Source: Plasmopara viticola (Eukaryota; Oomycota; Peronosporomycetes; Peronosporales; Peronosporaceae). From it: a stretch of 64,000 nucleotides of DNA. The notes below the pieces were generated by a model, which did not search any database, was not told the DNA's origin, and saw only the letters and a program-made list of their open reading frames with translations. Numbering within the stretch: position 1 is the first letter of the stretch; each line of letters opens with the position of its first letter. Made by a program: the position numbers and the translations under genes. Of this stretch, positions 46,616-57,097 are shown piece by piece. The stretch lies in contig MBPM02000004.1 in NCBI GenBank assembly GCA_001695595.3, forward strand, positions 1,178,001-1,242,000, in the 5' to 3' direction.

Positions 46616-46844
46616 AAGCTGGACGGCACCTTGCATTTCATTAGTGCTTCATTAGAGTGTAATCAATATGTTGACCACTGTACAATATTCATAGAATGCA
46701 GTGTACGATACAGAACAGTGTACTCTTTAGTACGCTCGACTTAAGGGTGTCTAGGGGTACTCACGACCCCTTGTTAGGACTAGGCTAAGCGGACACTGTG
46801 ACATAGACCATTCGCTCCGTTCACTAAACACTCGACCTTTAATT

Positions 46845-47398
46845 GATGTTATCAATTGATGGCGCGCAACTCGTTGGCAAGGATGAGAGCGTTTTGACGT
46901 CAGTGGATGCTGCTGTCGTTGATACCGAGGAGTTGTGTCGCTTCGAGCTGCAAGGAAGGTCAAGTATGCGGACAGTGACCTCGCAGGAATCGCTTGGCGT
47001 TGGCAGAAAATTCCCCGATTGAGTCGTTTGGTACTCCCACTTATCGTGCAAGTGCCTCAGCTCTCAGTCGCTCAGAGCACATTTGGTGTAGCCACTTTGT
47101 TTGTGGCTGGTGGATGGTTCTCTAGGATCTGCTCTCGTGACAAAAGGAGTTTGCTCCAGAGTTTATTGATTAGCTGACGCGAGTTTCGGCTTTTATATCC
47201 GGAAACAAGATGCTGCGGTGAATGAAAACGCTGCATGGTATGAAGAGAAATCGTTGCGGCTTCGTGTTGGATTTGGAGCAGGCAAGTGGTGCATGGAAAT
47301 ATCCCGACTGTTTGAAGAAGGAATTCATCTCGGTAGAAGAACATGCTTCGTATTTTTGAAGTCAAATACAAAGCGAACCGCTTCCAGTAGGTTTTAAG
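46845..47398 (+). pseudogene. Crinkler-like gene E, copy 2
   Basis: Fragments in several frames: VLTSVDAAVVDTEE; then LWLVDGSLGSALVTKGVCSR; then FGFYIRKQDAAVNENAAWYE followed by EKSLRLRV; then EEHASYF and QSEPLPV. The last pieces resemble an oomycete protein family I remember as 'F/LWLVNGSVENALTTKG...WYEGK.L.I.VLFKT', and the first piece resembles the ubiquitin-like N-terminus of Crinkler (CRN) effectors. Stops and frameshifts show it is dead. No signal peptide can be assigned. Confidence 0.45.
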
Positions 47399-47774
47399 CT
47401 CCGTAATGCAGTAATTATCACAAGCGTTGCTTGAACGACTAGCGTGGCAACTGAATTGCTTCAATTTAGCAGGTTCTTAATCACCACGAGAGACGAAGTC
47501 ATGTGTTGCGCCAAGTGATTCAACGTGTGGCCCTATGGATGACTTGGTCGAATATCGACGCATTAAAGATGTTAGTCTGGTTGGGTCAGTTGACAGGGCT
47601 GATAATGCTTACCTGATGTCCCATGCACATTGCGTGCGCTGCGCCAAAGCTACGAAAATTATGATAGGGACGAGAACAATCGGCTTGCACTTTTGATGCC
47701 AAGATACTAGATAGTGAGAATATTAGATTTGCATCGACTCCATGAGTCTTCACTGGTTTTCTGAATTAGTCTCT
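47399..47774. other. Remainder of unit 2 up to an inverted junction
   Basis: Continues homologous to unit 3 downstream of gene E, then meets gene A copy 2 in the opposite orientation. No gene. Confidence 0.45.
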
Positions 47775-48501
47775 CTACGAGCGGAAATAAAAGATCACCA
47801 CGTTGGGCCGAGCAAACCCTTGGGGAGTGCGACCTCGACCAACGAGGCCTTACAAACACCGCGAATTGGTAGCCACATTTGTCGGAATGACGATAGGTCT
47901 CGGATTCATCGGCGGAAGTGGATTTGCCTGATTGTTCACTTTGTATATCGTGTAGTTGCAAACCCGTAGCGTTGGTGATAGACGAATGCAAAGAACGTAT
48001 TCAACGCCGAGGAATTGCCTCCAATGATTAGCTTTCCAATATAAATACGGCCATCCTCGTGCGACACCCACTACCACCTTTAACGTGTGGAATTCAATCC
48101 ACGTCATGCCACTGGGACGAATAGCACCAAAACCAAGAGCAGGACCAAAACTGCAACTGGATTCGAGCTTTCGGAGACTTCAATGTAACTCGATCCACGC
48201 GACATCAAATCTTGATTGCGCGTCCCAGAGGCGGTCAGTATCTCCACATCGAGAATTACACAAAAGCCTTCATGAAAACCAGGTGAAAGTTCAACAAAAT
48301 AGATTTGCCATCTTCAAACGCCATTGCTCCGGACACCAATGCTTGATTCTCCGACTTGACATATCTCTCCCAGTCGTCGAACGAGGCTTCGCAAACTTCA
48401 ACTCCAGGATTTGCGCCATCGCGCTCAGTCGAGAGCAACGTAGCTTCGAGTGTCTTCCAATCAAGCTTATTGAGGACGCCAATTATACGCTTGACCGCCA
48501 T
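47775..48501 (-). pseudogene. Gene A, copy 2
   Basis: Minus-strand copy of gene A. It starts at 48501 and runs clean through the conserved N-terminus (DWKTLEATLLSTERDG; ASFDDWERYVKSENQALVSG). A frame change near the K/N-F-H-L-V stretch follows. The later part is open in another frame from MTWIEFHTLKVVVGVARG through GVEYVLCIRLSPTLRV to NPLPPMNPRPIV, and the end GLVGRGRTPQGFARPNVVIF is in a further frame. Together the three copies define the ancestral protein. It lies directly downstream of gene B copy 2 on the same strand; the blocks found between B and E in other units are missing here. Confidence 0.55.
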
Positions 48502-48620
48502 GTTTCGCGCGGATGAAGCTATATAGTCTCGTTTTAAGATGCATGACATAAAGCGGACGAAAAAAAACTTTTGTTGCTCACGGATTATCACATAAGAAAA
48601 GCGCATCTTATGCAACTATA

Positions 48621-49203
48621 TCATTGGCGAAACACCATCATCATGCAAAGATCTGACGTAGTGGCGAAGGTGGGGGACCACGTGCTCGATCGAGTGGTTG
48701 CAGCACCCTGCGATTGACCACTAAATAGCCGGTCCGAGCAAGGCGCTGGTTTGGTGGCGCTGCAGCAAAACTTGCTTCGCATGAATAGGTCGCGTTCGAG
48801 AGTAGCGATCCGCTCCCAGACATCGGTATATTGATTAATGTTGTTCGGGGCAAGCACAACATTTCCAACTCGACCACCCGCCACTTGTTCAAGAAACGTC
48901 ACAATATCATCCGTTAGCGAGGCTATAGTTGGAGGAATGGTCCTGAGCCATCCTGGTCTCGCGGGTGGATCAGGACCACCATCAATGACGATTGCCTTCG
49001 CGACAAACTCTTGCAATGCCTCAAGATTCCAATTTAGGACGATAGCCGGATCGTCTTCAGTAATATTGACGTGCGATAGCGTTTCCGCCAACTACATATG
49101 AAAGCACATGACCATGTGAGGCATTCTTTGTTTAATTAAACAACACAACGTGTAGTACCTGAGAAGCAGCGTCCGCATACGACATCACCGATGACAGATC
49201 CAT
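48621..49203 (-). CDS. Gene B, copy 2
   Basis: Minus strand. Exon 1 49203-49159 (15 codons), 67-nt intron 49158-49092 with GT-AG ends, exon 2 49091-48621. The two exons join without stop and the frame stays open to 48621. Compared with copies 1 and 4, one extra base near the FMR/FMQ position shifts the C-terminal third into another open frame (ending FRQ rather than QIFA). An upstream in-frame stretch, EPEDWRQEGRKKAKKRATMD, could extend the N-terminus. Function unknown. Together with copy 3 it is the best preserved of the four. Confidence 0.55.
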
Positions 49204-49616
49204 CGTCGCTCGCTTCTTTGCCTTCTTTCGTCCTTCCTGTCGCCAATCTTCAGGCTCGTACTTTGATGGCTGCGACGTGCCATCCCTGTCTCGGGGAGAT
49301 CGACGGGAATTCTCTTGTGGAGGGAGATGAAAGCAGAACCAGTATACCAGTGACAAAAATAAAACCGGTCTTCACAAGCAACAGATATTGTAAGCACTGA
49401 AATCGAATGAGGTACCGCTGGTCACCACCTGCAGTTTGGATATAGGAGTCAGCATGAGTCACCGAGTCACGACTTTCTGCAACTTCCTCCCCACTTATTT
49501 ACTGTCACTACTGTATTCTTCACTTCCGAGACAGGGATGGCACGTCGCAGCCATCAAAGTACGAGCCTGAAAATTGGCGACAGGAAGGACGAAAGAAGGC
49601 AAAGAAGCGAGCGACG
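49204..49616. repeat. Head-to-head junction between two inverted gene B copies
   Basis: The upstream parts of copies 2 and 3 face each other around a shortened terminal segment (about 49370-49500) with the 'GAGTCACCGAGTCACGACTTT' type words of the termini. The outermost terminal sequence is missing, so this looks like fusion of two inverted units with loss of the ends. Confidence 0.6.
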
Positions 49617-50196
49617 ATGGATCTGTCATCGGTGATGTCGTATGCTGACGCTGCCCCTCAGGTACTACACGTTGTGTTGTGTAGTTCACCAAGGAATGCC
49701 TCACATGGTCATGTGCTTTCATATGTAGTTGGCGGAAACGCTATCGCACGTCAATATCACTGAAGACGATCCGGCTATCGTCCTGAATTGGAATCTTGAG
49801 GCATTGCAAGAGTTTGTCGCGAAGGCAATCGTCATTGATGGTGGTCCTGATCCACCCACGAGACCAGGATGGCTCAGGACCTTTCCTCCAACTACCTCGC
49901 TATCGGATGGTATTGTGACGTTTCTTGAACAAGTGGCGGGTGGTCGAGTTGGAAATGTTGTGCTTGCCCCGAACAACATGAATCAATATGCCGATGTCTG
50001 GGAGCGGATCGCTACTCTCGAACGCGACCTATTCATGCGAAGCAAATTTTGCTGCAGCGCCACCAAACCAGCGCCTTGCTCGGACCGGCTATTTAGTGGT
50101 CAATCGCAGGGTGCTGCAACCACTCGATCGAGCACGTGGTCCCCCACCTTCGCCACTACGTCAGATCTTTGCATGATGATGGTGTTTCGCCAATGA
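49617..50196 (+). CDS. Gene B, copy 3
   Basis: Exon 1 49617-49661 (MDLSSVMSYADAAPQ), intron 49662-49728 (67 nt, GT-AG), exon 2 49729-50196. No stop interrupts the joined frame. It shares the one-base insertion near FMR with copy 2, so these two copies have a common recent ancestor. Exon 2 includes ITEDDPAIVLNWNLEALQEF, then VIDGGPDPPTRPGW and APNNMNQYADVWERIATLER. It has one small deletion relative to copy 2 (TSLSDGI against ASLTDDI). Likely soluble, function unknown. It starts unit 3, which also holds E and A. Confidence 0.55.
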
Positions 50197-51179
50197 TATA
50201 GTTGCATAAGATGCGCTTTTCTTATGTGATAATTCGTGAGCAACGAGGACCTTTTCCTCGTCCGCTCTTTGTCCGCTTTTCTTGATCATCAAGAGTACCC
50301 CTTAAACACTCTCAGAGACAGCGATGATATACCATGTAGTACCGAATACTACTCGTAAGTAGGTACCCTTAGTAGGCTACCGAAGAATGCAAATCTCCAC
50401 CCTAAATCTCTCTCGGTGGAAGCACAATTTTCATAAATTGCAAATAAATCTAACGTCTCGACATTTAAAACGAGGCAGGAGCTAAAGTGTTGATCTAAAG
50501 CAGTAAGACGCAGAGAGCTAGTACCGAAACAACCCTCTAGTGTAGGATGACTGTTTGACGAGCTCTATAGCCGTAGCTGCTACCTCGTCTCACTAATTAT
50601 GTATGGCACTACGAATTAATGCAATCGTAAAAACATGCCAGCAACCATGTAGTGCAATCACAATTTAAGTGGCAATCGCCCTCTGATTTGTGCTTTTTTA
50701 CAGAGAAAAGTTGGGGACTTTCAACAAATTCATCGTCCTTGGATATATATAGCAGCTGCTGCAGCTGGGGCTGAAGGTAGGACTCATGTCGAGCCGAATG
50801 CAACTTCAATATATAGAACGGGACGCACTGTAGTCCTAGAAATTCGAAGAAAAGCTTTTTCTACACGGACACATTAACTTGGAGAAGTGGGTCCAGATCG
50901 TAATGAATACATTCGACCAGCCACAACTTAATGCAAGCTCGTACTTGCGACTGCATGATGGAAGCGACAAAACGTACCACCACTCATTTAAAAAAAACAA
51001 TAGCGTGCAATTCGTTATTGCTTCATTAGAGTGTAATCTATATGTTAACTATATAAATTTTTTTTACATTGTACCATCTCGAACATTATCTACAGGTGTC
51101 TAGGGGTACTCTCAATCTCATGTAAGGGTAAGCTAAGCGGACGATGTGAACATAGACGATTCGCTTTGTCCGCCATACA
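50197..51179 (+). repeat. Non-coding blocks of repeat unit 3
   Basis: Homologous to the blocks between genes B and E in units 1 and 2. It contains the recurrent 'GGTGTCTA.GGGTACTC' phrase that also appears in 40.5, 40.9, 46.75 and 52.43 kb. No protein is supported. Confidence 0.6.
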
Positions 51180-51692
51180 CTTTGAGTTTATCGATTGCGT
51201 TGAATTGATTCGTTGGGGAAGATGGAAGCGTTCTGACGTCGGCGGATGCTGTTGTCGTGAAAATTGAGGATGTTGCTGCGGTTCGAGATGCGGTAAAGCT
51301 CAAGTATGTAAACAGTGACCTTGCAGGAATCATCTCAAAGGCTTTGACGCGGCGTCGGCAGAAGATTCGCCGATCGGGTCATATAGTGTTATCAAGAAGG
51401 ATGCACTCATCGTGCAAAAGCCTCAGCACACAATTTCACCGACTAGATTTGGTGTAGCCACTTCTTTGTGGCTGGTAGATGGTTTTGTAGAAACTCTCGT
51501 GACAAAAGGAGATTGCTTCAAAGTCCATTGGGTAGCTGACTGACACCCCGGCTTCAATGCCCAGAAAAAGATGCTGCGATGGATGTGTATCATTTCGACT
51601 GGCTGAAGGACGAACTCGTTTTAACAGAAGAACATGCTTTATCCTTTCAAGGTCAAATACAAAGCGAACCGCTTACAGTAGCCGCTTCGTAA
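51180..51692 (+). pseudogene. Crinkler-like gene E, copy 3
   Basis: Reads VLTSADAVVVKIEDVAAVRD then AVKLKYVNSDLAGI (CRN-like, ubiquitin-fold-type N-terminus). In a second frame come SYSVIKKDALIVQKPQHTIS and LWLVDGFVETLVTKGDCFKV then HWVAD, and in a third, DAAMDVYHFDWLKDELVLTE and EEHALSFQGQIQSEPLTV. The order of these pieces matches copy 2, so they belong to one ancestral gene. At least two frameshifts and one stop are present. Crinkler proteins are oomycete effectors that act in host cells or in competition; whether this fragment ever carried a secretion motif cannot be seen. Confidence 0.5.
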
Positions 51693-51804
51693 TCTGTGGG
51701 AGTTACCACAAACGTTGTTTGTACGACTGGGGTGGCAACAAATTTGCGTCAAATCTTGCTCAGTAATTTTGATTCAATCGGTTCAGAATCACCACAAGAG
51801 ACAA

Positions 51805-51932
51805 ATATTGGAACAAGTCGTTTGTGAAGCCACACGTTAAAACACAGTTTGTCTACTGTGCTTCAACGTGTGGCTTCACAGTTTGTCTACTGTGTTTTAA
51901 CGTGTGGCTTCACAAAGGACTTGTTTCAATAT
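51805..51932. repeat. Long foldback (palindrome), arms about 43 nt
   Basis: Arms 51805-51847 and 51890-51932 are reverse complements with two mismatches; the inner 25 nt (51823-51847 and 51890-51914) are perfect. The loop of 42 nt contains a further partial copy of the arm (CTTCAACGTGTGGCTTCAC). The counterpart in unit 2 (near 47.50-47.57 kb) lacks the foldback, so it formed within unit 3. Confidence 0.85.
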
Positions 51933-52555
51933 CGACGCACTTAGGATTTTAGTTTAATCGAGGTAATTGGATGCACATTGCGTACGCTACGCCGAGAGCT
52001 ACGAAAATTGTATCGAGGACGAGAACGATCGGCTTGTACGTTTATACAATGGCAATGCATTCTGTTACGCGTTCGTGCCTGCATATAACATCTAAGCTTC
52101 TTCTTCTGCTTTTTTCAAGCAAGGAGCTGAAATTTGATACAAGGTCTCCCATCCGTTTACTTTCTGCAAATGTTTGGAAAGGAAATTTCAACAAAATCAA
52201 GCTGCTTGGCAAGAGGATTTCACAATGGACTCTGCCGTGGAATGAGAAAAAAATGCACGTGGCAGACAATCGCAAAGTTCACAGATCTCTATAGTACTTT
52301 CGTGACCAAATTAATGAAAGTCATCTTTCAAATGAATCAACCACTTCTGACCAGTATGTGTCATCAAAACCATAGAGACCGGTGCAGTCAGCGATGATTT
52401 GCTGTATAATACATCTTCTCTGAGGGTGTCTAAGGGTACGCTCGTGACTCGTATATGCACAGAAAGAGCGGACGATCACTTTCCTTTCTCAATTTTTTAC
52501 GGTAACGGTATCGGGCATCTTGAGACGAGACTATATGGCTTCATCCGCGCGAACC
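51933..52555 (+). repeat. Block between genes E and A, unit 3
   Basis: Shares with unit 1 the sequence at 40.61-40.80 kb ('TTCACAATGGACT', 'AAAGTTCACAGATCTCTAT'). Possibly the decayed C-terminal part of gene E, but no continuous frame is left. Confidence 0.45.
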
Positions 52556-53267
52556 ATGGCGGCCAAGCGTATAAAGGGCGTCATCAATAAGTTTGATTGG
52601 GAGGCACTCAAAGCTACTTTGCTCTCTACTAAGCGCGAAGGCGCAGATTCTGAATATGAAGTTTGCGAAGCCTCTTTCGACGACTGGGAAAGATATATCA
52701 AGTCGGAGAATCAAGCATTGGTGCAGAGCGATGGTACTTAAAACTGGCAAATTTATTCTGTCGAACTTTCACCTGGTGTTCATGAAGGCTTTTGTAAATT
52801 TCTCAAGATTGAGATGCTGAGCGCCACTGGAACGCGCAATCAACACTTGGTGTCGCGTGGATCGAGTTACGTTGAAAGTCCTTGAAAGCTCGTGTCCGAT
52901 TACAGTGTTGGTCCTGCTCCTGGAAGTCGTGCCATTCGTCCCGGCGGCATGACGTGGATTAAATATCACTCGTTAACGGTGGAAGTGAGCGTCTTACGGG
53001 GCCGTATTTATATCGGAAAGCGAATCAATCGAGGCAATTCCTCGGCGTTAAATACATTCTTTGCATTCGTACATCACCAATGTTACCGGTGTGTGAGTGC
53101 GAACTCTACACGATAAATAATCGAGCAAATCCGCTTCCGCCGATGAATCCGAGACCTATCGTCAATCCGACAATATGGTTTTCAATTTGCGCAGTTTTTT
53201 AGGCCTGAAGTTTTTTCTGGCCCAATGTGGTGATCAATTTATTATCGCTTATCAGAATAACCAGTGA
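52556..53267 (+). pseudogene. Gene A, copy 3
   Basis: Starts MAAKRIKGVINKFDWEALKA, and the N-terminal part is open to 52741, where a frameshift after NQALV ends it. Downstream frames carry YSVGPAPGSRAIRPGGMTWI, YHSLTVEVSVLRGRIYIGKR and NNRANPLPPMNPRPIVNP. The copy confirms the gene A order seen at 41.05 and 48.5 kb. The possible nuclease assignment rests on the D...P / VEV / K spacing and is weak. Confidence 0.5.
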
Positions 53268-53399
53268 AGACTGACGTTGGCTTAGTAGTACCCAGATGAG
53301 ATAAAGTCACCTTGGATTACGAATCAGTCTCTTTTGAATTTTACCGAGCAGAACCAGTATACACCAATAGCAAAGATGAAACCGGTATTCACAAAAATG

Positions 53400-53780
53400 G
53401 TCGAAGGCATCAAAATCGAACGAGGTCACCTGAGTCACGACCATCTTCACTCGGTGACAGCTGGCTGACCAGAGCAACTCTAAAAACAAGAGTCAGCAAA
53501 AGTCACTGAGTCTTCACTTTTGAAAACTTCCTCTCTCTTAATAATAGTCACTGCCATATCATGTATGTCCTCTAACATACTATCTTATTATTATATATTT
53601 ATATTGATAAATGCGGTGACTCTGGTTCCTCAGTACAACTTTTATACCTGAAAATTAAATACACTGATAATTCACCATAGTGCTGCCTCAGTTCCGACTC
53701 ATAGTAACTAAGCCGTGATTTATACGAAATCGAAATCGAACTCGACATCGATAGCAACGCTCGAACGGCAGTACCATAAT
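53400..53780. repeat. Terminal segment of repeat unit 3 (right end)
   Basis: Homologous to 41930-42320. The homology runs a further 100 bp or so into the sequence that precedes the viral genes, also shared with 61.23-61.33 kb. Confidence 0.75.
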
Positions 53781-53940
53781 GTAATCTTCAGAAACATTTT
53801 TTTCTCGATGACACCACTAAAAAGATTATGATCATAAGCGAAGAAAGCAAAAAATTGAAATCATAACCTCAGGCAAATGAAATGTGTAAATTCATTCGGA
53901 GCAACGGAAAGCAGGGTAGGCTTGCTCGCAATAGAGAACG

Positions 53941-54412
53941 ATGCGGCACCCAATCATTATGGATAAGGAAATTATCGTCGTGGAGAGTAATAATGTAGAA
54001 GAACTGCTTGTGCAAGTCGATACCCCAGTCGTTGCTGAGGTTGCTGTTACACTAGCGCCATCAATGATTGAGCCTGTCATGGACTCGAATGTCGAGGTAA
54101 GCAAAGTTCCTGAACTGGTTGAATCGAATGTCGAACCGGTGGCCACGTATAGCGCAGTATATAAGGAAAAATATAGCTCACATTTGCTCGGGCGACGAAT
54201 ATAATTCCGACAATGAAGAAGAGGTGATTCCAGCGAAGACAACGATGAAATTGCCACAAAGTGGCTCGGTGCCGACTCAAGCAGTGGAGATGGTGCCAAT
54301 TGCTGATTCAACAGGTAATCACTCGAATCTGCCTGAAGTGCATGACGAGATATGGATGTATGAATCATCGGACGATGATAGCAGCGAAGAAGATAGCATT
54401 GTCTGGAAATAA
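53941..54412 (+). pseudogene. Acidic protein of the viral segment, frameshifted
   Basis: Two overlapping frames: the first starts MRHPIIMDKEIIVVESNNVE and is rich in Val and Glu, the second ends ...YESSDDDSSEEDSIVWK. A frameshift near 54170 separates them. No domain is recognised; the composition suggests a disordered acidic protein. It precedes the helicase gene on the same strand. Confidence 0.45.
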
Positions 54413-54419
54413 TCGAATA

Positions 54420-54821
54420 ATCAAAACCTAGACATATCCTACTGAAAAAGAATTTGAGAGTGAGAGATAAGCAAAGACGTATGCGGAATATGCGGTGCCA
54501 GCTGAGGAAAAAGCAACTTCAGCAACGCCCACGCCGACTAAGTAACAATAATGATGAGCCTTTCGTAATCTTGCGTAAGATTACTATTAGAATCAACATC
54601 GAGCAGCGGCTGAGAAGCTATGCAACAAATTGCAGGCTTGAGGAAGTATGTTGATGAAACCAGGAAGAGATATGGACGCAGAACTTAAACGTCAATCCAA
54701 GATTATCAACGTGCTTGAACGCAAGATGAAGGAGCTCGGATCTTGAAGGGTAGCAAATTTCCAGAGCGGAAGTTGAAGCATAGTGTTCAGCTGAAAGCTA
54801 AGCCTGGAAAGGTCACCCCGG
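54420..54821 (+). pseudogene. Charged coiled-coil-like remnant
   Basis: Several frames contain charged, helical stretches (AELKRQSKIINVLERKMKEL; LRKYVDETRKRYGRR). Broken by stops. It may be the lost N-terminal part of the helicase gene or a separate small gene. Confidence 0.3.
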
Positions 54822-56251
54822 GTGAGTATTCTAAAGAGATCAGCGATCAGGTTGAAATCAAATGAATGGATTTATAATTTTGAAAAGAACTTGAATCGGG
54901 AGAACAGCAACTTTGATCTGTACGATTTGTCCTCGCTGCACGACGTGGCTATTGATGTATCTAAACTTCCACTGCTGATCCGACAAACTCGTGTGTGCAC
55001 AGATAACAACGGATTGTTCATGTAGTACGAAAAAAATAACACAAACATTTGTTTCGGCGAGAAAGAAGTGGATATAAATGAGTTCATTTTCGTTGGAAAA
55101 TTATTACAAACCTACAAAATGTTAATTCTTACAAAAAATAGTCCGATGTTTAAGTAAGCAGTTGCATGAGTGTCATTCTCGACGCTGTCGTGCATTTGAT
55201 CAATCATAAATATGCAAATGTTTAGATATATGGCCCATTTGATGCTGATAGGAATGATCCTCTTGTATTTAATCTTTTCAGTGGCTTTCCTCACGTGTAT
55301 GATCCCGAGTATGTCATCAATTACAAGAGAGTTGATGTTTGACTCGATCATATTAAATACGTGCTATCTCATAGTTATGGTGCTGTTTATCAATTCTTCA
55401 TGAAGTACCATGCATATCTTCTTCGAAAGCCGCATGTGAAAACGAAGGTGCTTCCTCTGATCAAAAGCACACAACGAAAAAAAAATTTCGTTTCGTTTGA
55501 CATCTACCATCGTTTCGTAATTGGTCCTCAGAGTAGTCTCGTTTGACATCTACCATCGTTTCGTAATTGGTCCTCAGAGTAGTCTTGAATGTCTATCAAT
55601 GGAAACGCATTACTGCTCAATTCAACACTATTCGACGGAGCAAACTATCAATTGTTCTTGACGAAGTCTTCGACTCAAACAATCGCTCTATATAAAGATT
55701 TATATTACCGACGATCGTACACAGATTGAACGCAAGGGTCTCGGATCAGTTGAAGTCAATGACTGCGCAAATTATGTGTTCTTGACGAACAGTGATTTTG
55801 GCTACATTATCAAAGCCAATGATTGTCGATACATGCGTCTCGTCGCTAGTGATAGTCGTGTCGGTGATAGGAAATAAATCGATTATTTCAACACTATAGC
55901 CAATATCGATGCGGGTGGTGACATATTTCACTACCTCGCGCTAGTTGATTTGACTGGATTTAAGCTGAAATCGTTTCGTCTCACGAAGTATAAGAAGGAA
56001 CTCAAGGCAAAGCAAACAAACAGCGTCGTGGAGTGGCTTCTGAATAAGCATGAGACACTAAGGATGAAGCAGATGATAACATCAAGATAGCATCGACGTC
56101 TGACTGGTATAATGAATACTGCAGGTGGCGCGAAACGAGCGGAGAGTCTCGTATTTCGTCTCTCAATATACATAGTGGATTGCTAAAGAATGAAGTGAAA
56201 GACACGGAAGAGAGGAGTCTTGTTGATTGTGGCAAGCGTCGGAACTTTTGA
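54822..56251 (+). pseudogene. D5-like primase-helicase (SF3 helicase, DUF5906-type), decayed
   Basis: A viral replication protein that unwinds DNA and, in intact relatives, carries a primase. Recognisable blocks, in order: PFDADRNDPLVFNLFSGFPH then VYDPEYVINYKRVD (pre-helicase region); a Walker A region KVLPLIKSTQ..KKN, in which the expected GxGKN is altered by a small deletion; IERKGLGSVEVNDCANYVFL then TNSDFGYI (SF3 motif B/C area); CRYMRLVASDSRVGDRK, stop, IDYFNTIA; and RLTKYKKELKAKQTNSVVEW (the 'P.TE.K' tail). The C-terminus ends near GKRRNF. At least four frame changes, several stops and a 46-bp tandem duplication (55493-55584) inactivate it. Confidence 0.8.
55493..55584. repeat. 46-bp tandem duplication within the helicase gene
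   Basis: Two adjacent, identical units (55493-55538 and 55539-55584). 46 is not a multiple of three, so the duplication itself shifts the frame just after the Walker A region. Confidence 0.9.
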
Positions 56252-56419
56252 TATTGAACCGTTTCACGACAGATCTTGAAAGTATATTAGCGCAGTACAT
56301 TAATTAGAAGCATTTGCACACAAGACGTCAGAAGGGAGGTACGAAACTTAATTCTGAAACTGCGCGATCACTTTTTTCATTCATGTGCAAGGACAAAAAA
56401 TATACACATTAACTGAGCT

Positions 56420-57005
56420 TCAGCCCATCCAATATGCTTCTTGGATTTGAAGTGAAAGTTCTGCCTTCAAGTCGGTATTGACTACCACATACGCATGTAA
56501 CTTTTTTAACGAGTCTCTCTTGGTGCTCATTGCATTGCTTGTTCTTTTCATTGGGGACTTCTTTGTTGGCTTCCCAGTGTTTCCTTGTATTCTCTTGTGT
56601 CTTTGCCTTTCCAGTAGCCCAAATGAAAAAACCTTATTCACGCAAGCTTTCTTAAATTTGTTGAGCAACATCAATTCATGAGCACGAAGCTGAGATCTAT
56701 CGGCAACCTCATACTGCTTGATTAACATGATTATAAACTCAAATGAACCATACTGTCAAAAACGTGGGAAGATTGCAATCTTACTTGTCGTTATCCTTTC
56801 ATCCCACCCTTTGAAATTAGACCGATGCCCGTTCATACGATGTTTGAGTAAATTGAACGTGCAACCAACACAGCAAATGTCGTTTTGGCTGCAAACAGTT
56901 TTACAAAGTGAACCGATCATGAATATTGTTATTTATATTTGTAACATTTATACATCAAGATCAAACATAACCGAAGTTATTCAAGTCCCCCTAATTACGA
57001 CGATG
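56420..57005 (-). pseudogene. GIY-YIG endonuclease-like protein
   Basis: Minus strand. The N-terminal piece reads CVGCTFNLLKHRMNGHRSNF followed by KGWDERI, matching the 'YIG.T.NL..R...H' part of GIY-YIG nucleases. After a stop near 56755 the frame continues (56728-56420) with LIKQYEVADRSQLRAHELML then LNKFKKACVNK, equivalent to the 'E......R..E..WI......VN' part with the catalytic Glu region, and a Lys-rich tail. GIY-YIG genes are common passengers in virophages, Polinton-like viruses and giant viruses. The first Tyr of the GIY motif is not readable. Confidence 0.6.
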
Positions 57006-57097
57006 AGCCATTGGAGGTGTCACGCCTACACCACTGACTAATTTGACTAGACTGCGTAATGGAGTAGCCTCGGGTCCGGCCACGGTGGCAAATCCAT

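Noticed and set aside
39904..50809. Minus-strand frames beginning MKLHS-RHESY in repeat units 1 and 3
   Set aside because: The likeness is limited to the first residues; later parts are in different frames, so a conserved protein is not supported.
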